Below are positions 8,975-17,818 of a DNA stretch of 57,233 nt, one piece after another. The stretch covers positions 1 to 57,233 of the forward strand of contig JAFMLE010000014.1 of assembly GCA_017852395.1 (NCBI GenBank). Reading direction: 5' to 3'. Each line of letters starts with the position of its first letter. Position 1 is the first letter of the stretch. Position numbers and translations under genes: made by a program. Under the pieces are notes generated by a model. That model ran no database searches. It was not told the origin of the DNA and was given only the letters and a program-made list of their open reading frames with translations. Source of the DNA: Flavobacteriaceae bacterium. Lineage in GTDB: Bacteria; Bacteroidota; Bacteroidia; Flavobacteriales; Flavobacteriaceae.

Positions 8975-9772
8975 TTATAAAAGATCTTTTGGAATCTCAC
9001 AAACCGGAATAGGAAGCATTTTGTGCTTGTTTTGTTGATTGAATTTCAAGAAGATTTCGAAGTCTTTTTTCTGTTGCGCTGTCATCGCGGCAGGGTCCAT
9101 TTTTTTGTCGTAGGCCGCCATTGCCCACTCCAGTGCACCGTAGGTGGTTCCGATTTGCTCTTCGTCAGTTCGGTTGTCTTCCCACAGACCGTCAGTTGGT
9201 GGTGCCTTTAGTATCGTTTGGGATACTCCTAAATGTTTTCCGAGTGCAAAAACTTCTGTTTTAAGCAGGTCGGCAATTGGGCTAAGATCTACACCCCCAT
9301 CGCCATATTTTGTATAAAAACCTACTCCAAAGTCTTCTACTTTGTTTCCGGTTCCGGCGACCAAAAGCTGATGAAGACTGGCAAAATAATAAAGGGTGCT
9401 CATACGTAATCGCGCTCGGGTATTTGCTAAGCTGAGTTGTTTGGTGTCCGATGGTGTTGTGTTGGTTTGAGAAACAGATTGTACAAACTGATCATAGAGT
9501 GTTGTTAAGTCTATTTTTTGTCCTTGTACATTGGGGTACTTGCTTGTCAGCCACTCGATATGTTTTTGCGCTCGACCAACTTGGTCGGGATGTTGATGAA
9601 TGGGCATGTCTAAACACAACACCTCAAGTCCTGTATGTGCACAAAGTGTCGAGGTTACTGCGGAGTCGATCCCTCCTGAGATGCCAACGACAAATCCTTT
9701 GAGATGGGCTTTTTTAGCATAGTCGGTTAGCCAGTTGACAATATGATCTTTTACTTTTTCAGGCGATTTCAT
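8975..9772 (-). CDS. nadE: NAD synthase, ammonia-dependent
   Basis: This enzyme converts deamido-NAD, ATP and ammonia to NAD. The P-loop of the N-type ATP pyrophosphatases is visible as SGGIDS (residues 32-37 from the chosen start). The open frame extends 12 codons further upstream, but ATG at 9772 is preferred: the protein then starts MKSPEKV like its relatives, an AAGGA-like box lies 7 nt before it, and a -7 element for this strand lies at 9806-9813. There is no glutaminase domain, so free ammonia is the likely donor. It is divergent from gldB. Confidence 0.95.
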   Translation of the reverse strand: MKSPEKVKDHIVNWLTDYAKKAHLKGFVVGISGGIDSAVTSTLCAHTGLEVLCLDMPIHQHPDQVGRAQKHIEWLTSKYPNVQGQKIDLTTLYDQFVQSVSQTNTTPSDTKQLSLANTRARLRMSTLYYFASLHQLLVAGTGNKVEDFGVGFYTKYGDGGVDLSPIADLLKTEVFALGKHLGVSQTILKAPPTDGLWEDNRTDEEQIGTTYGALEWAMAAYDKKMDPAAMTAQQKKDFEIFLKFNQQNKHKMLPIPVCEIPKDLL

Positions 9773-9795
9773 AGCAGAATCCTTATTTTCCTTTA

Positions 9796-9813
9796 TATTT
9801 TTGTCCAAAAATA
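9796..9813. promoter_or_regulatory. Palindromic divergent promoter, nadE / gldB
   Basis: The 18-bp palindrome TATTTTTG-TC-CAAAAATA contains one TAnnTTTG element on each strand: 9796-9803 on + (towards gldB) and 9806-9813 on - (towards nadE). The two -7 elements are back to back, so polymerase could probably occupy only one at a time. Confidence 0.6.
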
Positions 9814-9836
9814 AGCTATTTCGATTTTTCTATCCT

Positions 9837-10835
9837 ATGATAAAGCCTTCGTTTGTGTTGAAATTTAATTTTTCGCAAAACTTCTATGCAATTAGTCTGA
9901 TTTTTGCAGTTTTGATAGGGTGTACTTCCATGGATGAAAAGGAAGCAGCTATTGAAGCCCTTGATCTCAATGTGACTTTGGATCGATTTGATCTCAAATT
10001 TCATAATGCTTCGCCAGAAGTTATTTTTGAATTAAAAGAAAAATATCCCTATCTGTTTCCAGAACAATTTGATGATCATATTTGGATCCAAAGACAAAAA
10101 GATAGTCTGCAACTTATGTTGCAAGCAGCCGTTTCCGAAAAATTTGACGATGCCGCAACACTCAATAGCACTTTGACCCATCTTTTTAAACACATTGCCT
10201 ATGAGTTTCCTGCCTTTAAGGTACCACACACCATAGGCTTGATCAATAATGTGGATTATCAAAGCAAAACGATCTATGCAGACAGTTTGTTATTGGTTTC
10301 TCTTGATACCTATCTGGGGGCTTCAAACCCCCTTTATGAAGGTATTCCAAGCTATGTAAGACAGCAGATGGACGAGCGCTACCTGCCTGCTCATGTTGCC
10401 GAAAAAATTGCCGAAACCATTGTTTCTCCTCCACAAGAAAGATCGTTATTGGCCGCAATGCTTTATCACGGAAAAATTTTTTATTTAAAAAAATTGTTTT
10501 TGCCACATACCTCCGATGCGATACTGCATGGCTTTACGGAGGAGCAAGAGCAATGGGCTTTGGGAAATGAAACCTATATTTGGCAGTACTTTGTCGAAAA
10601 TCAAATTCTTTTTGATCCCAATCCCGCGCTTCAAGATCGATTTATCGCTCCAGCACCATTTTCCAAATTTTATTTGGAAATCGACAACGAGTCGCCTGGG
10701 GGAATCGGTCGTTGGTTGGGTGCTCAAATGGTAATGTCATTTATCGAAAAAAACAACCCCAAGTCATTGAATGCCTGGATAGAGTTGCCTGCCCAGACCC
10801 TTTTTAATCAATCAAACTATAAACCCAAACGCTAA
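9837..10835 (+). CDS. gldB: Gliding motility lipoprotein GldB
   Basis: About 332 residues from ATG 9837. A TTG start 12 codons upstream is possible, but it would overlap the -7 element and place extra residues before the signal. The lipoprotein signal ends in the lipobox LIGC with the lipidated cysteine at residue 29. GldB is needed for gliding in Flavobacterium johnsoniae; its exact role is not known, though gld genes function with the T9SS/gliding machinery in the envelope. The order nadE (divergent), gldB, gldC fits the flavobacterial arrangement. Its stop overlaps the gldC start (TAATG). Confidence 0.9.
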   Translation: MIKPSFVLKFNFSQNFYAISLIFAVLIGCTSMDEKEAAIEALDLNVTLDRFDLKFHNASPEVIFELKEKYPYLFPEQFDDHIWIQRQKDSLQLMLQAAVSEKFDDAATLNSTLTHLFKHIAYEFPAFKVPHTIGLINNVDYQSKTIYADSLLLVSLDTYLGASNPLYEGIPSYVRQQMDERYLPAHVAEKIAETIVSPPQERSLLAAMLYHGKIFYLKKLFLPHTSDAILHGFTEEQEQWALGNETYIWQYFVENQILFDPNPALQDRFIAPAPFSKFYLEIDNESPGGIGRWLGAQMVMSFIEKNNPKSLNAWIELPAQTLFNQSNYKPKR

Positions 10836-11173
10836 TGGGAACGACAAAAGAAACACCAATAACCATACAGGTTAGTCTAGATGAAAATAAAATTCCTGAA
10901 AAAATAAAATGGTCTGCTCCCGACGGAGGAGTCCTTGATGAAGAGGCAAAAGCAATGCTATTGGCACTTTGGGATGGAGAACAACAAGAAACTTTAAGGA
11001 TGGATCTATGGGTAAAAGACATGCCTTTGGATCAGATGCAAAAATTTTTCCATCAAACCTTAGTGACCATGAGCGACACCTATTATCGTGCTACTGAAGA
11101 CGAAAAGATGACCGGTGCAATGAAGGATTTTTGTGATTATTTTGCGGAGCAATTGAAGCTTAAAGCGCGTTAA
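10835..11173 (+). CDS. gldC: Gliding motility protein GldC
   Basis: A 112-residue small acidic protein without a signal peptide, matching GldC in length and sequence character (for example IKWSAPDGG and LRMDLWVKDMPLDQM). GldC is reported to improve gliding in F. johnsoniae and appears cytoplasmic; its biochemical role is unknown. It is translationally coupled to gldB through TAATG. Its 3' end overlaps the convergent engB gene by 14 nt. Confidence 0.9.
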   Translation: MGTTKETPITIQVSLDENKIPEKIKWSAPDGGVLDEEAKAMLLALWDGEQQETLRMDLWVKDMPLDQMQKFFHQTLVTMSDTYYRATEDEKMTGAMKDFCDYFAEQLKLKAR

Positions 11174-11774
11174 GCCCTTTGATTTCGTCCATTATCTGGC
11201 CAATATATGCCGTAAGTTGCTCCAATCCCTCAGACTTTGCAGATGAGGTGATAAAGTAGGGAGGGAGGCTCTCCCAATCCGCCTTGAGCTGCTCCAGATA
11301 GGCTGCTGTTTTTAGAGCAACTTGTTTTGGTTTGAGTTTATCTGCTTTGGTAAATACTAGAGCAAACGGAAGTTGTTGACTGCCTAACCATTCTAAAAAC
11401 GTTAAATCAACCGCTTGAGGTTCGTGACGGATATCCAACAATACAAATGCACAAAGCAGCTGTTTGCGTTCTTTGAAGTAGGCAGTGATATAGGACTGAA
11501 ATTTTTGTTTTTCCTTTTTTGAAACCCGCGCATACCCATAACCAGGCAAATCAACCAAATACCATTGATCATTGATCAAAAAATGATTGATGAGTTGTGT
11601 TTTTCCAGGTCTTGAAGAGGTTTTGGCAAGGTTTTTACGGTTGCATATAGCATTAATCAAAGAAGATTTTCCAACATTAGAACGCCCAATAAATGCAAAA
11701 TCAGGAAATGGACCTTGAGGACAACGGTCTACACTGGTATTACTTTCTACAAAAACAGCAGACTTGATCTGCAT
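11160..11774 (-). CDS. engB: Ribosome-biogenesis GTPase EngB/YsxC
   Basis: A 204-residue TRAFAC-class GTPase of the YihA/YsxC family, involved in large-subunit assembly. Present are G1 (GRSNVGKSS, 30-38), G3 (DLPG, 75-78) and G4 (TKAD, 141-144), with the family N-terminus KSAVFVESN. Length is typical. It follows the hydrolase gene by 5 nt on the same strand, so they are likely co-transcribed from upstream of 12547. Confidence 0.96.
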   Translation of the reverse strand: MQIKSAVFVESNTSVDRCPQGPFPDFAFIGRSNVGKSSLINAICNRKNLAKTSSRPGKTQLINHFLINDQWYLVDLPGYGYARVSKKEKQKFQSYITAYFKERKQLLCAFVLLDIRHEPQAVDLTFLEWLGSQQLPFALVFTKADKLKPKQVALKTAAYLEQLKADWESLPPYFITSSAKSEGLEQLTAYIGQIMDEIKGLNAL

Positions 11775-11779
11775 AGTAC

Positions 11780-12547
11780 TTAAAGGTTATTGGCATGGAG
11801 CCACTCTTCGGTAATTTCATTGAAGCGATCGGGATGCTCCATCATCGGTGCGTGCCCACACTTGTCAATCCAATATAAGGTGGATTGCGGTAACAATTTA
11901 TTAAATTCTTCCGCAACATTAGGTGGGGTGACACAGTCTTGAGCTCCCCAAATAATTGCTGTTGGCGTTTTCATATTTGGAAGGTCTTTGGCCATATTGT
12001 GCCGGATAGCACTTTTGGCAATCGCCAATGTTTTGATCAGTTTGTTGCGATCATTGACGGTCGCATAGACGTCATCAACAATTTCTTTGGTGGCCACATT
12101 GGGGTCATAAAAAACCTCTTCACTCTTGGTTTTTATATAATTATAGTCTCCGCGTTTGGGATATCCATCACCCATCGCATTTTCGTAGAGTCCCGAACTT
12201 CCTGTGATAATCAAACCTTTGACCTTTGAAGGAAAGAGCTTGGTGTAGAGCAGGCCTATGTGGCCGCCGAGCGAATTTCCCAAAAGGACCACCTGATCTA
12301 GGTCCATACACTGTATAAACTTGTCTAGATGAAGGGCAAAATCTTTGACCGTGGTTTTCAGCAACGGAAGATCATAAACGGGCAGCTCTGGAATAATGAC
12401 GCGATAGTTTTTCTCCGAAAAATAGGTATAGACTCCCTTGAAGTTACTCAATCCACCCATTAAACCATGCAATATAATGATGGGCTGGCCTGTGCCTTTT
12501 TCGATGTAACGAAACCCATCTTTTTCTAAAAGTTGCTGCGTCATCAA
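11780..12547 (-). CDS. Alpha/beta-fold hydrolase
   Basis: A 255-residue alpha/beta hydrolase. The catalytic triad is visible: nucleophile S92 in GNSLGG, D204 in WGAQD, and H232 in CGHAPMMEHP; the oxyanion segment is LHGLMGG (27-33). There is no signal peptide, so it acts in the cytoplasm. The family includes esterases and C-C bond hydrolases; the substrate cannot be told. It is the first gene of a probable two-gene unit with engB. Confidence 0.88.
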   Translation of the reverse strand: MMTQQLLEKDGFRYIEKGTGQPIIILHGLMGGLSNFKGVYTYFSEKNYRVIIPELPVYDLPLLKTTVKDFALHLDKFIQCMDLDQVVLLGNSLGGHIGLLYTKLFPSKVKGLIITGSSGLYENAMGDGYPKRGDYNYIKTKSEEVFYDPNVATKEIVDDVYATVNDRNKLIKTLAIAKSAIRHNMAKDLPNMKTPTAIIWGAQDCVTPPNVAEEFNKLLPQSTLYWIDKCGHAPMMEHPDRFNEITEEWLHANNL

Positions 12548-12565
12548 CTAGTCTTTCAATGAATG

Positions 12566-12573
12566 CAAATATA
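12566..12573 (-). promoter_or_regulatory. -7 element before the hydrolase-engB unit
   Basis: On the minus strand this reads TATATTTG, a match to TAnnTTTG, ending 19 nt before the ATG at 12547. No convincing -33 box is seen. Confidence 0.45.
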
Positions 12574-12653
12574 GTTATTTCCCCCTTAGGTCGCTGTAAT
12601 TAGTTTTGGGACTTTTTATCAGGTCATTTTCAGTGCAAAAAGTTATTAACAAA

Positions 12654-12679
12654 GTGGTATTAAGTGGTAAAATGTGGTA
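12654..12679 (+). promoter_or_regulatory. Probable MraZ operator: three GTGGTA boxes
   Basis: GTGGTA occurs at 12654, 12664 and 12674, exactly 10 bp apart, so all boxes face the same side of the helix. MraZ of other bacteria binds short GTGG/TGGG-type direct repeats with about 10-bp period upstream of its own operon. The boxes end 9 bp before the -7 element, covering the place of the -33 box, which suggests repression. Confidence 0.75.
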
Positions 12680-12688
12680 AAATAATTT

Positions 12689-12696
12689 TATATTTG
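12689..12696 (+). promoter_or_regulatory. -7 element of the mraZ/dcw promoter
   Basis: TATATTTG matches TAnnTTTG and lies 23 nt before the GTG start of mraZ. No TTG -33 box is seen; that position is taken by the GTGGTA repeats. This is the only clear promoter seen for the 16-kb cluster, though internal promoters cannot be excluded. Confidence 0.65.
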
Positions 12697-12719
12697 ATAC
12701 GATCTAATTCAAAAACAAG

Positions 12720-13187
12720 GTGCAGCATTTTATAGGAACATACGAATGTAAAGCCGACGCAAAGGGTCGGATTATGATTCCTGTGGCTCTCAAAAAGCAG
12801 CTGGCGGCCAAATTGCAAGAAGGCTTTGTGCTTAAGCGTGCCGTTTTTAACCCTTGTTTAGAATTGTATCCTCTCAAAGAATGGGAGGCTTTGATGGAGC
12901 GTGTCAACAAATTGAACCGCTTTAATAAAAAGAACAACGACTTCATCCGGCGGTTTACCGCAGGGGTTAAGTTGGTCGAAATTGACGCTTCAGGTCGTCT
13001 TTTGATTCCCAAAGATTTGGTGGTACATGCTGCGATGAAAAAACAGGTTGTGATTTCGTCCGCGGTCAATATTCTAGAATTGTGGGACAAAGAAAATTAT
13101 GAAGCAGCAATAGATGCAGCCACGGTAGATTTTGGCGCACTTGCCGAAGAAGTAATGGGAGATGCCAATGATGACAGCCTATCATAA
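12720..13187 (+). CDS. mraZ: Division/cell wall cluster regulator MraZ
   Basis: A 155-residue protein with two AbrB-like SpoVT/MraZ domains (about 1-50 and 75-125). The hallmark segments IGTYECKADAKGRIMIP and EIDASGRLLIPKDL (the D-x-x-GR motif in each half) are present. It starts at GTG. MraZ is a DNA-binding regulator of the dcw cluster and assembles into rings. The three GTGGTA boxes upstream are its likely target, implying autoregulation. The next gene, rsmH, starts inside its 3' end. Confidence 0.95.
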   Translation: MQHFIGTYECKADAKGRIMIPVALKKQLAAKLQEGFVLKRAVFNPCLELYPLKEWEALMERVNKLNRFNKKNNDFIRRFTAGVKLVEIDASGRLLIPKDLVVHAAMKKQVVISSAVNILELWDKENYEAAIDAATVDFGALAEEVMGDANDDSLS

Positions 13188-14070
13188 ACCTGTTTTGTGT
13201 TCGGCTTCGATTGCTGGTTTGGCAATTCGGCCCAATGGTGTTTATGTGGATGTTACTTTTGGCGGGGGCGGTCACTCAAGAGCAATTTTAGAACAACTAG
13301 ATGATCATGGGCGTCTGTTTGCTTTTGATCAAGATGCGGATGCTTTGCAAAATGCGATTGACGACCCACGCTTTACGTTAATTGCAGCCAATTTTAGCCA
13401 TCTTCAACGGTTTTTAAAATTTTATAAGCAAGATCAGGTAGATGGTATTTTGGCTGATTTTGGGGTGTCTTCATATCAATTTGATACGCCTCATCGAGGG
13501 TTTTCGACACGATCAACAGGGCCGCTTGACATGCGAATGAATGGCACACAGTCCTTGGATGCACAGACGGTAGTCAATACCTATGGTCAAAAAGAATTAC
13601 AACGGTTGTGGTCTGTTTATGGCGAGTTGACCAATGCCAAGCAGTTGGCAGAAGCGGTATGTAAGGTGCGTGAGCACAGCCCAATCCAAACTACGGATCA
13701 ACTGTTGGACCTTTTGCAACCTTTTTTTCCTGCCCGCATTTTTCACAAACGCATGGCGCAGGTATTTCAGGCGTTGCGTATTGAAGTAAATCAAGAGCTT
13801 GAAGTGCTAAGGGCTTTTTTGATGCAATCGATCGAGGTGCTAAAGCCCAAAGGCAGGTTGGTCTGTATTGCCTATCATTCGTTAGAAGACCGCTTGGTAA
13901 AACGTTTTATCCGAGACGGTCAATTTGAGGGTCAGCCAGAAACCGATCTTTATGGAAACAAAGCAGTCCCTTACAAGGCAGTAGGAAAACTGATTGTTCC
14001 GACCGAAGACGAAATCCAAGAAAACAATCGCGCACGAAGTGCCAAACTTAGAATCGCAGAACGGCAATGA
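13171..14070 (+). CDS. rsmH: 16S rRNA (cytosine-1402-N4)-methyltransferase
   Basis: RsmH (MraW) methylates N4 of C1402 in 16S rRNA using SAM. Seen are the SAM-binding segment YVDVTFGGGGHS, the FGVSSYQ region and the C-terminal YHSLEDRLVKRF, all typical. The frame has ATG codons at 13162, 13168 and 13171; the last is chosen because relatives start just before YH-x-PVL. It overlaps mraZ by 17 nt, and its stop overlaps the ftsL start by 4 nt (ATGA), indicating tight coupling. Confidence 0.95.
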   Translation: MTAYHKPVLCSASIAGLAIRPNGVYVDVTFGGGGHSRAILEQLDDHGRLFAFDQDADALQNAIDDPRFTLIAANFSHLQRFLKFYKQDQVDGILADFGVSSYQFDTPHRGFSTRSTGPLDMRMNGTQSLDAQTVVNTYGQKELQRLWSVYGELTNAKQLAEAVCKVREHSPIQTTDQLLDLLQPFFPARIFHKRMAQVFQALRIEVNQELEVLRAFLMQSIEVLKPKGRLVCIAYHSLEDRLVKRFIRDGQFEGQPETDLYGNKAVPYKAVGKLIVPTEDEIQENNRARSAKLRIAERQ

Positions 14071-14372
14071 AAAAAATCATTTCCTTATTGAATATTGAAT
14101 TCTTGGTCAATGAAGGAGCATTGAAAAATTGGCGCATGATTTTTTTCTTATCCACCTTGGCGCTTATCATGATCGGTAGCGGGCACAGTGCAGATGGAAA
14201 AATATTTAGAATTGCACAGCTCAATGATGAAATCAAGTATTTGAAAAGCCAATTTATAGAAGGGCGCTCACAATTGATGGATCGTAAAATGGAAAGCAAA
14301 ATAATCACCCAACTCCGTGATCGAGGGGTAAAACCGGCTACACAACCACCAGTAAAAATTGTTGTCAAATGA
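14067..14372 (+). CDS. ftsL: FtsL-like division protein
   Basis: A 101-residue bitopic membrane protein: a short cytoplasmic N-terminus, one hydrophobic segment (about 24-42) and a coiled-coil-like periplasmic part (about 45-85). Sequence alone is weakly diagnostic for FtsL, but position between rsmH and ftsI, size and topology fit. FtsL pairs with FtsB and FtsQ in the divisome and helps activate FtsWI. It is coupled by ATGA overlaps on both sides. Confidence 0.85.
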   Translation: MKKIISLLNIEFLVNEGALKNWRMIFFLSTLALIMIGSGHSADGKIFRIAQLNDEIKYLKSQFIEGRSQLMDRKMESKIITQLRDRGVKPATQPPVKIVVK

Positions 14373-16360
14373 TGGAAGATCGATTGCTAAAAAAAATAAT
14401 GAGTCGTACCTATCTGGTGGGTGTCGTATTGGGTCTTTTTGCTTTTGTATTGATTGGCAAACTCCTTTATATCAACACGGTTCAGGGAGAACATTATCAA
14501 TTGATTGCAAAAGAGCGTACGGTCAAAAATGTTCGTCTCGAGCCCAGTAGGGGAAATGTCTATGCCGATGATGGCAGCATATTGGCCACTTCTGTACCCC
14601 GCTACGAATTGCGTTGGGACGGCAAAGTGCCTACAACAACCTTGTATGAGCAACATCGAAAAGAACTGGCACAGGGGTTGTCCGAAATTCTAAAACAGCC
14701 CAAAGAAGCGCTCCTAAAAAAATTGGACGGAGCCAAAATGCAACAAAATCGGTATCTTCTTATAGCTAAAAATTTGACCTACAGTCAATTCAAAAAAATA
14801 AAAGCGTTACCCCTGTTCAATCTACCCATCTATAAAGGAGGCCTAATTGTAGAACAACAAATTATTCGAGAACATCCCCTGGGCAAAGTTGCTGAGCGAA
14901 CAGTAGGCTATGAAATGCAAGATCGTGATGGCAGCTATTTGCGTGTCGGCCTAGAGGGGGCTTACAGTCAATATCTTAGAGGAGATGAAGGCCGTAGATT
15001 GAAACAAAAAATTGCCAATGGTCAATGGAAGCCCATCAATGATAGCAACGAAAAAGAGCCCACTGAGGGGTTTGATATCTATACCACACTAAACATCAAT
15101 ATTCAGGATGTAGCCCATAACGCCCTACTGGCCCAACTCGAGGAGTATGAAGCTGATCATGGAACCGTTGTGGTCATGGAAACCCAAACCGGGGCTATAA
15201 AAGCCATTGCCAACCTTGGCAGAACCTCAGAAGGCACCTATTATGAAAAATTGAATTACGCGGTGGGCGAGGCCCACGAACCCGGCTCAACATTTAAATT
15301 AATGGCGATGGTTGCCGCGCTCGAAGATGATGTGATACGAGAAGATGATTTGATTGAAACCGGAAATGGCGAATTAAAGTTTTTTGGAAAATACAAAGTA
15401 AAAGACTCCAAAAAAGGGGGTTATGGCACCCTAACCGCCGCAAAGGTTTTTGAAGTTTCTTCCAATACGGGTATGGTCAAAATCATTACCGAAAACTACC
15501 GAGATAATCCCCAAAAATTTGTAGATAGACTCTATCACATGGGATTAGACAAGCCCCTAAAAATTGATATTAAAGGCGAGGCAAACCCCAAAATTCCTTA
15601 TCCAACAGATGCCGATTGGGATGGGCTGGACTTGCCTTGGATGGCCTATGGTTATGGTGTGGCGATTACCCCATTGCAAACCTTGGCATTCTATAATGCG
15701 ATTGCCAATGATGGTGTGATGGTCAAACCCCAATTTATAAACAAAATAAGCAACCTCGGAGTTGCACCAGAGCAAACCTTTAAACCTCAAATACTAAACC
15801 CTTCAATTTGCTCGAAATCTACTGTTCAGAAGGTCAAAACAATGATGTTCAATGTGGTTGACAAAAGTTGGGGCACCGCAAACGGCATCAAGGATGATCA
15901 GCTTACAATGGCGGGCAAGACAGGAACTTGTCAAGTAGATTATACAACCGATCAGGTTCAATACGTTTCCAGTTTTGTGGGGTATTTTCCTGCAGAACAG
16001 CCAAAATATTCATGCATCGTAGTCATTCATCGTCCCAATAAGAAAAAAGGGTATTATGGCGCTACCGTTGCCGCTCCCGTTTTTAAAACGATAGCAAAAA
16101 AAATATACAACAACACCCCGATTGAGGTCTCCGTTTCTGCTGATGCAATTGTAGCCACGGCAGAAGAAGTTCCTCTTCCAGCAACTGAAGATCAGCAATT
16201 GCCCAATCTAAAGGGATTGGATCCACGCGCAGCGATTCAGTTGTTAGAGGGTCTCGGAATACAAGTAGAGCTTATCGGAACGGGTAAGGTAAAGGCACAA
16301 TCCATCAAACCGGGAACACAACTACAGCAAATTGATAAAATCACCCTAGAGCTCTCATGA
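14369..16360 (+). CDS. ftsI: Division transpeptidase FtsI (PBP3) with PASTA domain
   Basis: A 663-residue class B penicillin-binding protein. After a membrane anchor (about 13-35) come a dimerisation domain and a transpeptidase domain with the full active site: S307-T-F-K310, S364-S-N366 and K517-T-G519. A single PASTA-type domain ends the protein (about 607-663, LPNLKGLDPRAAIQLL). It cross-links septal peptidoglycan with FtsW. C-terminal PASTA domains occur in many Bacteroidota FtsI proteins but not in E. coli. ATGA overlaps link it to both neighbours. Confidence 0.96.
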   Translation: MMEDRLLKKIMSRTYLVGVVLGLFAFVLIGKLLYINTVQGEHYQLIAKERTVKNVRLEPSRGNVYADDGSILATSVPRYELRWDGKVPTTTLYEQHRKELAQGLSEILKQPKEALLKKLDGAKMQQNRYLLIAKNLTYSQFKKIKALPLFNLPIYKGGLIVEQQIIREHPLGKVAERTVGYEMQDRDGSYLRVGLEGAYSQYLRGDEGRRLKQKIANGQWKPINDSNEKEPTEGFDIYTTLNINIQDVAHNALLAQLEEYEADHGTVVVMETQTGAIKAIANLGRTSEGTYYEKLNYAVGEAHEPGSTFKLMAMVAALEDDVIREDDLIETGNGELKFFGKYKVKDSKKGGYGTLTAAKVFEVSSNTGMVKIITENYRDNPQKFVDRLYHMGLDKPLKIDIKGEANPKIPYPTDADWDGLDLPWMAYGYGVAITPLQTLAFYNAIANDGVMVKPQFINKISNLGVAPEQTFKPQILNPSICSKSTVQKVKTMMFNVVDKSWGTANGIKDDQLTMAGKTGTCQVDYTTDQVQYVSSFVGYFPAEQPKYSCIVVIHRPNKKKGYYGATVAAPVFKTIAKKIYNNTPIEVSVSADAIVATAEEVPLPATEDQQLPNLKGLDPRAAIQLLEGLGIQVELIGTGKVKAQSIKPGTQLQQIDKITLELS

Positions 16361-17817
16361 AAACACTTCAAGATCTTTTATATCGTGTTGCTTTAGAAGC
16401 CACTATTGGAAATATCAAAATTCCGATTGCAGACATTGCTTTCGATTCTAGAGCGGTGCAAAAACAGGGTGTTTTTGTTGCACTAAAAGGTACAGTAGTA
16501 GATGGGCACGATTATATAGCTGGTGCAATTAAAAAAGGAGCTGCTGCTATTGTTGTAGAGACGCTTCCTGAAAACCTCCCCGAATCCGTCGTTGTAGTTC
16601 AAGTAAACGACACGCATAGCGCGCTTAGTATTATTGCTGCAAACTTCTACGACAATCCCTCCAAGCAATTGCAACTCGTGGGGATTACGGGGACCAACGG
16701 AAAAACAACCATTGCGAGCTTATTGTCCAAAGTGTTTTCGTTGTCAGGTTATAAAACGGGATTGATTTCTACTGTTGCCATACAATATTTGGACCAACAG
16801 TTCGAAACCTCTCATACCACACCCGACCCTATAGTCATCAACCGGCATCTACATGCCATGGTATCCGGAGGCGTGAGCCATTGTTTTATGGAAGTTTCAT
16901 CGCATGGAATCGATCAAAGGCGAATTACCGGTTTGCATTTTACCATGGGTATATTTTCAAACCTTACCCACGATCATTTAGACTATCACGGGTCTTTTGC
17001 CAATTATCGAGATGTTAAAAAACAATTCTTTGATCAGCTGCCCAAAGAAAGTTTTGCCTTAGTCAATTGGGATGATAAAAATGGGGGGTATATGCTGCAA
17101 AATACGCAGGCCAAAAAATTTAGTTATGCCCTAAAAAATTATGCGGATTTCCAAGGCACTGTTCTAGAAAGTCAGTTTCAGGGAATGTTGCTTAAAATAG
17201 ACCATACCGAGGTATGGACGCCATTGGTAGGCGCCTTTAATGCTTCCAATTTATTGGCCGTCTATAGTTGTGGTCTCTTGTTAGGTTTGGATCGTATGGA
17301 CTTGTTGCAACAGCTGAGCAAATTGCAAAATGTAGCCGGTCGTTTTCAAACTTTCGAGTCGCCCGACAAGGTGGTCGTTGTGGTCGATTATTCTCATACG
17401 CCAGATGCCCTCGAAAATGTATTGCAAACCATCGATAAAATACGCACCAAAAACGAGTCCCTAATCACCGTAGTAGGCTGTGGGGGCAATCGAGATAGTG
17501 AGAAACGGCCGTTGATGGGCGCAATAGCTGCCCAGTACAGCACCAAAGTAATCTTTACGTCAGACAACCCCCGAGACGAAGATCCAGAGGCGATCATCAA
17601 GCAGATGATTGCAGGTGTTGCACCCGAAGATTATAAGAAAGTGCTCAATGTGGTCTCCCGAAAAGAGGCCCTCAACGTAGCCCACCATTTGTCTCAACCC
17701 AAAGACGTTATTTTGATTGCGGGGAAAGGTCATGAAACCTACCAAGAAATCAAAGGAGAGCGCTTGCCTTTTGATGATTTCAAAATTGCTCAATCGATTT
17801 TTCTAAAAAAAGAATGA
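16357..17817 (+). CDS. murE: UDP-MurNAc-tripeptide synthetase (meso-DAP adding)
   Basis: A 486-residue Mur ligase with the ATP-binding motif [10 protein letters not shown] (about 109-118). The DNPR motif at residues 403-406 (SDNPRDEDP) is the signature of enzymes that add meso-diaminopimelate rather than lysine, so the cell wall is predicted to be DAP-type. The start overlaps the ftsI stop, and mraY follows after 1 nt. Confidence 0.97.
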   Translation: MKTLQDLLYRVALEATIGNIKIPIADIAFDSRAVQKQGVFVALKGTVVDGHDYIAGAIKKGAAAIVVETLPENLPESVVVVQVNDTHSALSIIAANFYDNPSKQLQLVGITGTNGKTTIASLLSKVFSLSGYKTGLISTVAIQYLDQQFETSHTTPDPIVINRHLHAMVSGGVSHCFMEVSSHGIDQRRITGLHFTMGIFSNLTHDHLDYHGSFANYRDVKKQFFDQLPKESFALVNWDDKNGGYMLQNTQAKKFSYALKNYADFQGTVLESQFQGMLLKIDHTEVWTPLVGAFNASNLLAVYSCGLLLGLDRMDLLQQLSKLQNVAGRFQTFESPDKVVVVVDYSHTPDALENVLQTIDKIRTKNESLITVVGCGGNRDSEKRPLMGAIAAQYSTKVIFTSDNPRDEDPEAIIKQMIAGVAPEDYKKVLNVVSRKEALNVAHHLSQPKDVILIAGKGHETYQEIKGERLPFDDFKIAQSIFLKKE

Positions 17818-17818
17818 T

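Noticed and set aside
9801-9836. TTG start for gldB giving 12 extra residues
   Set aside because: It would begin within the -7 element and the added residues precede an already complete lipoprotein signal starting at ATG 9837.
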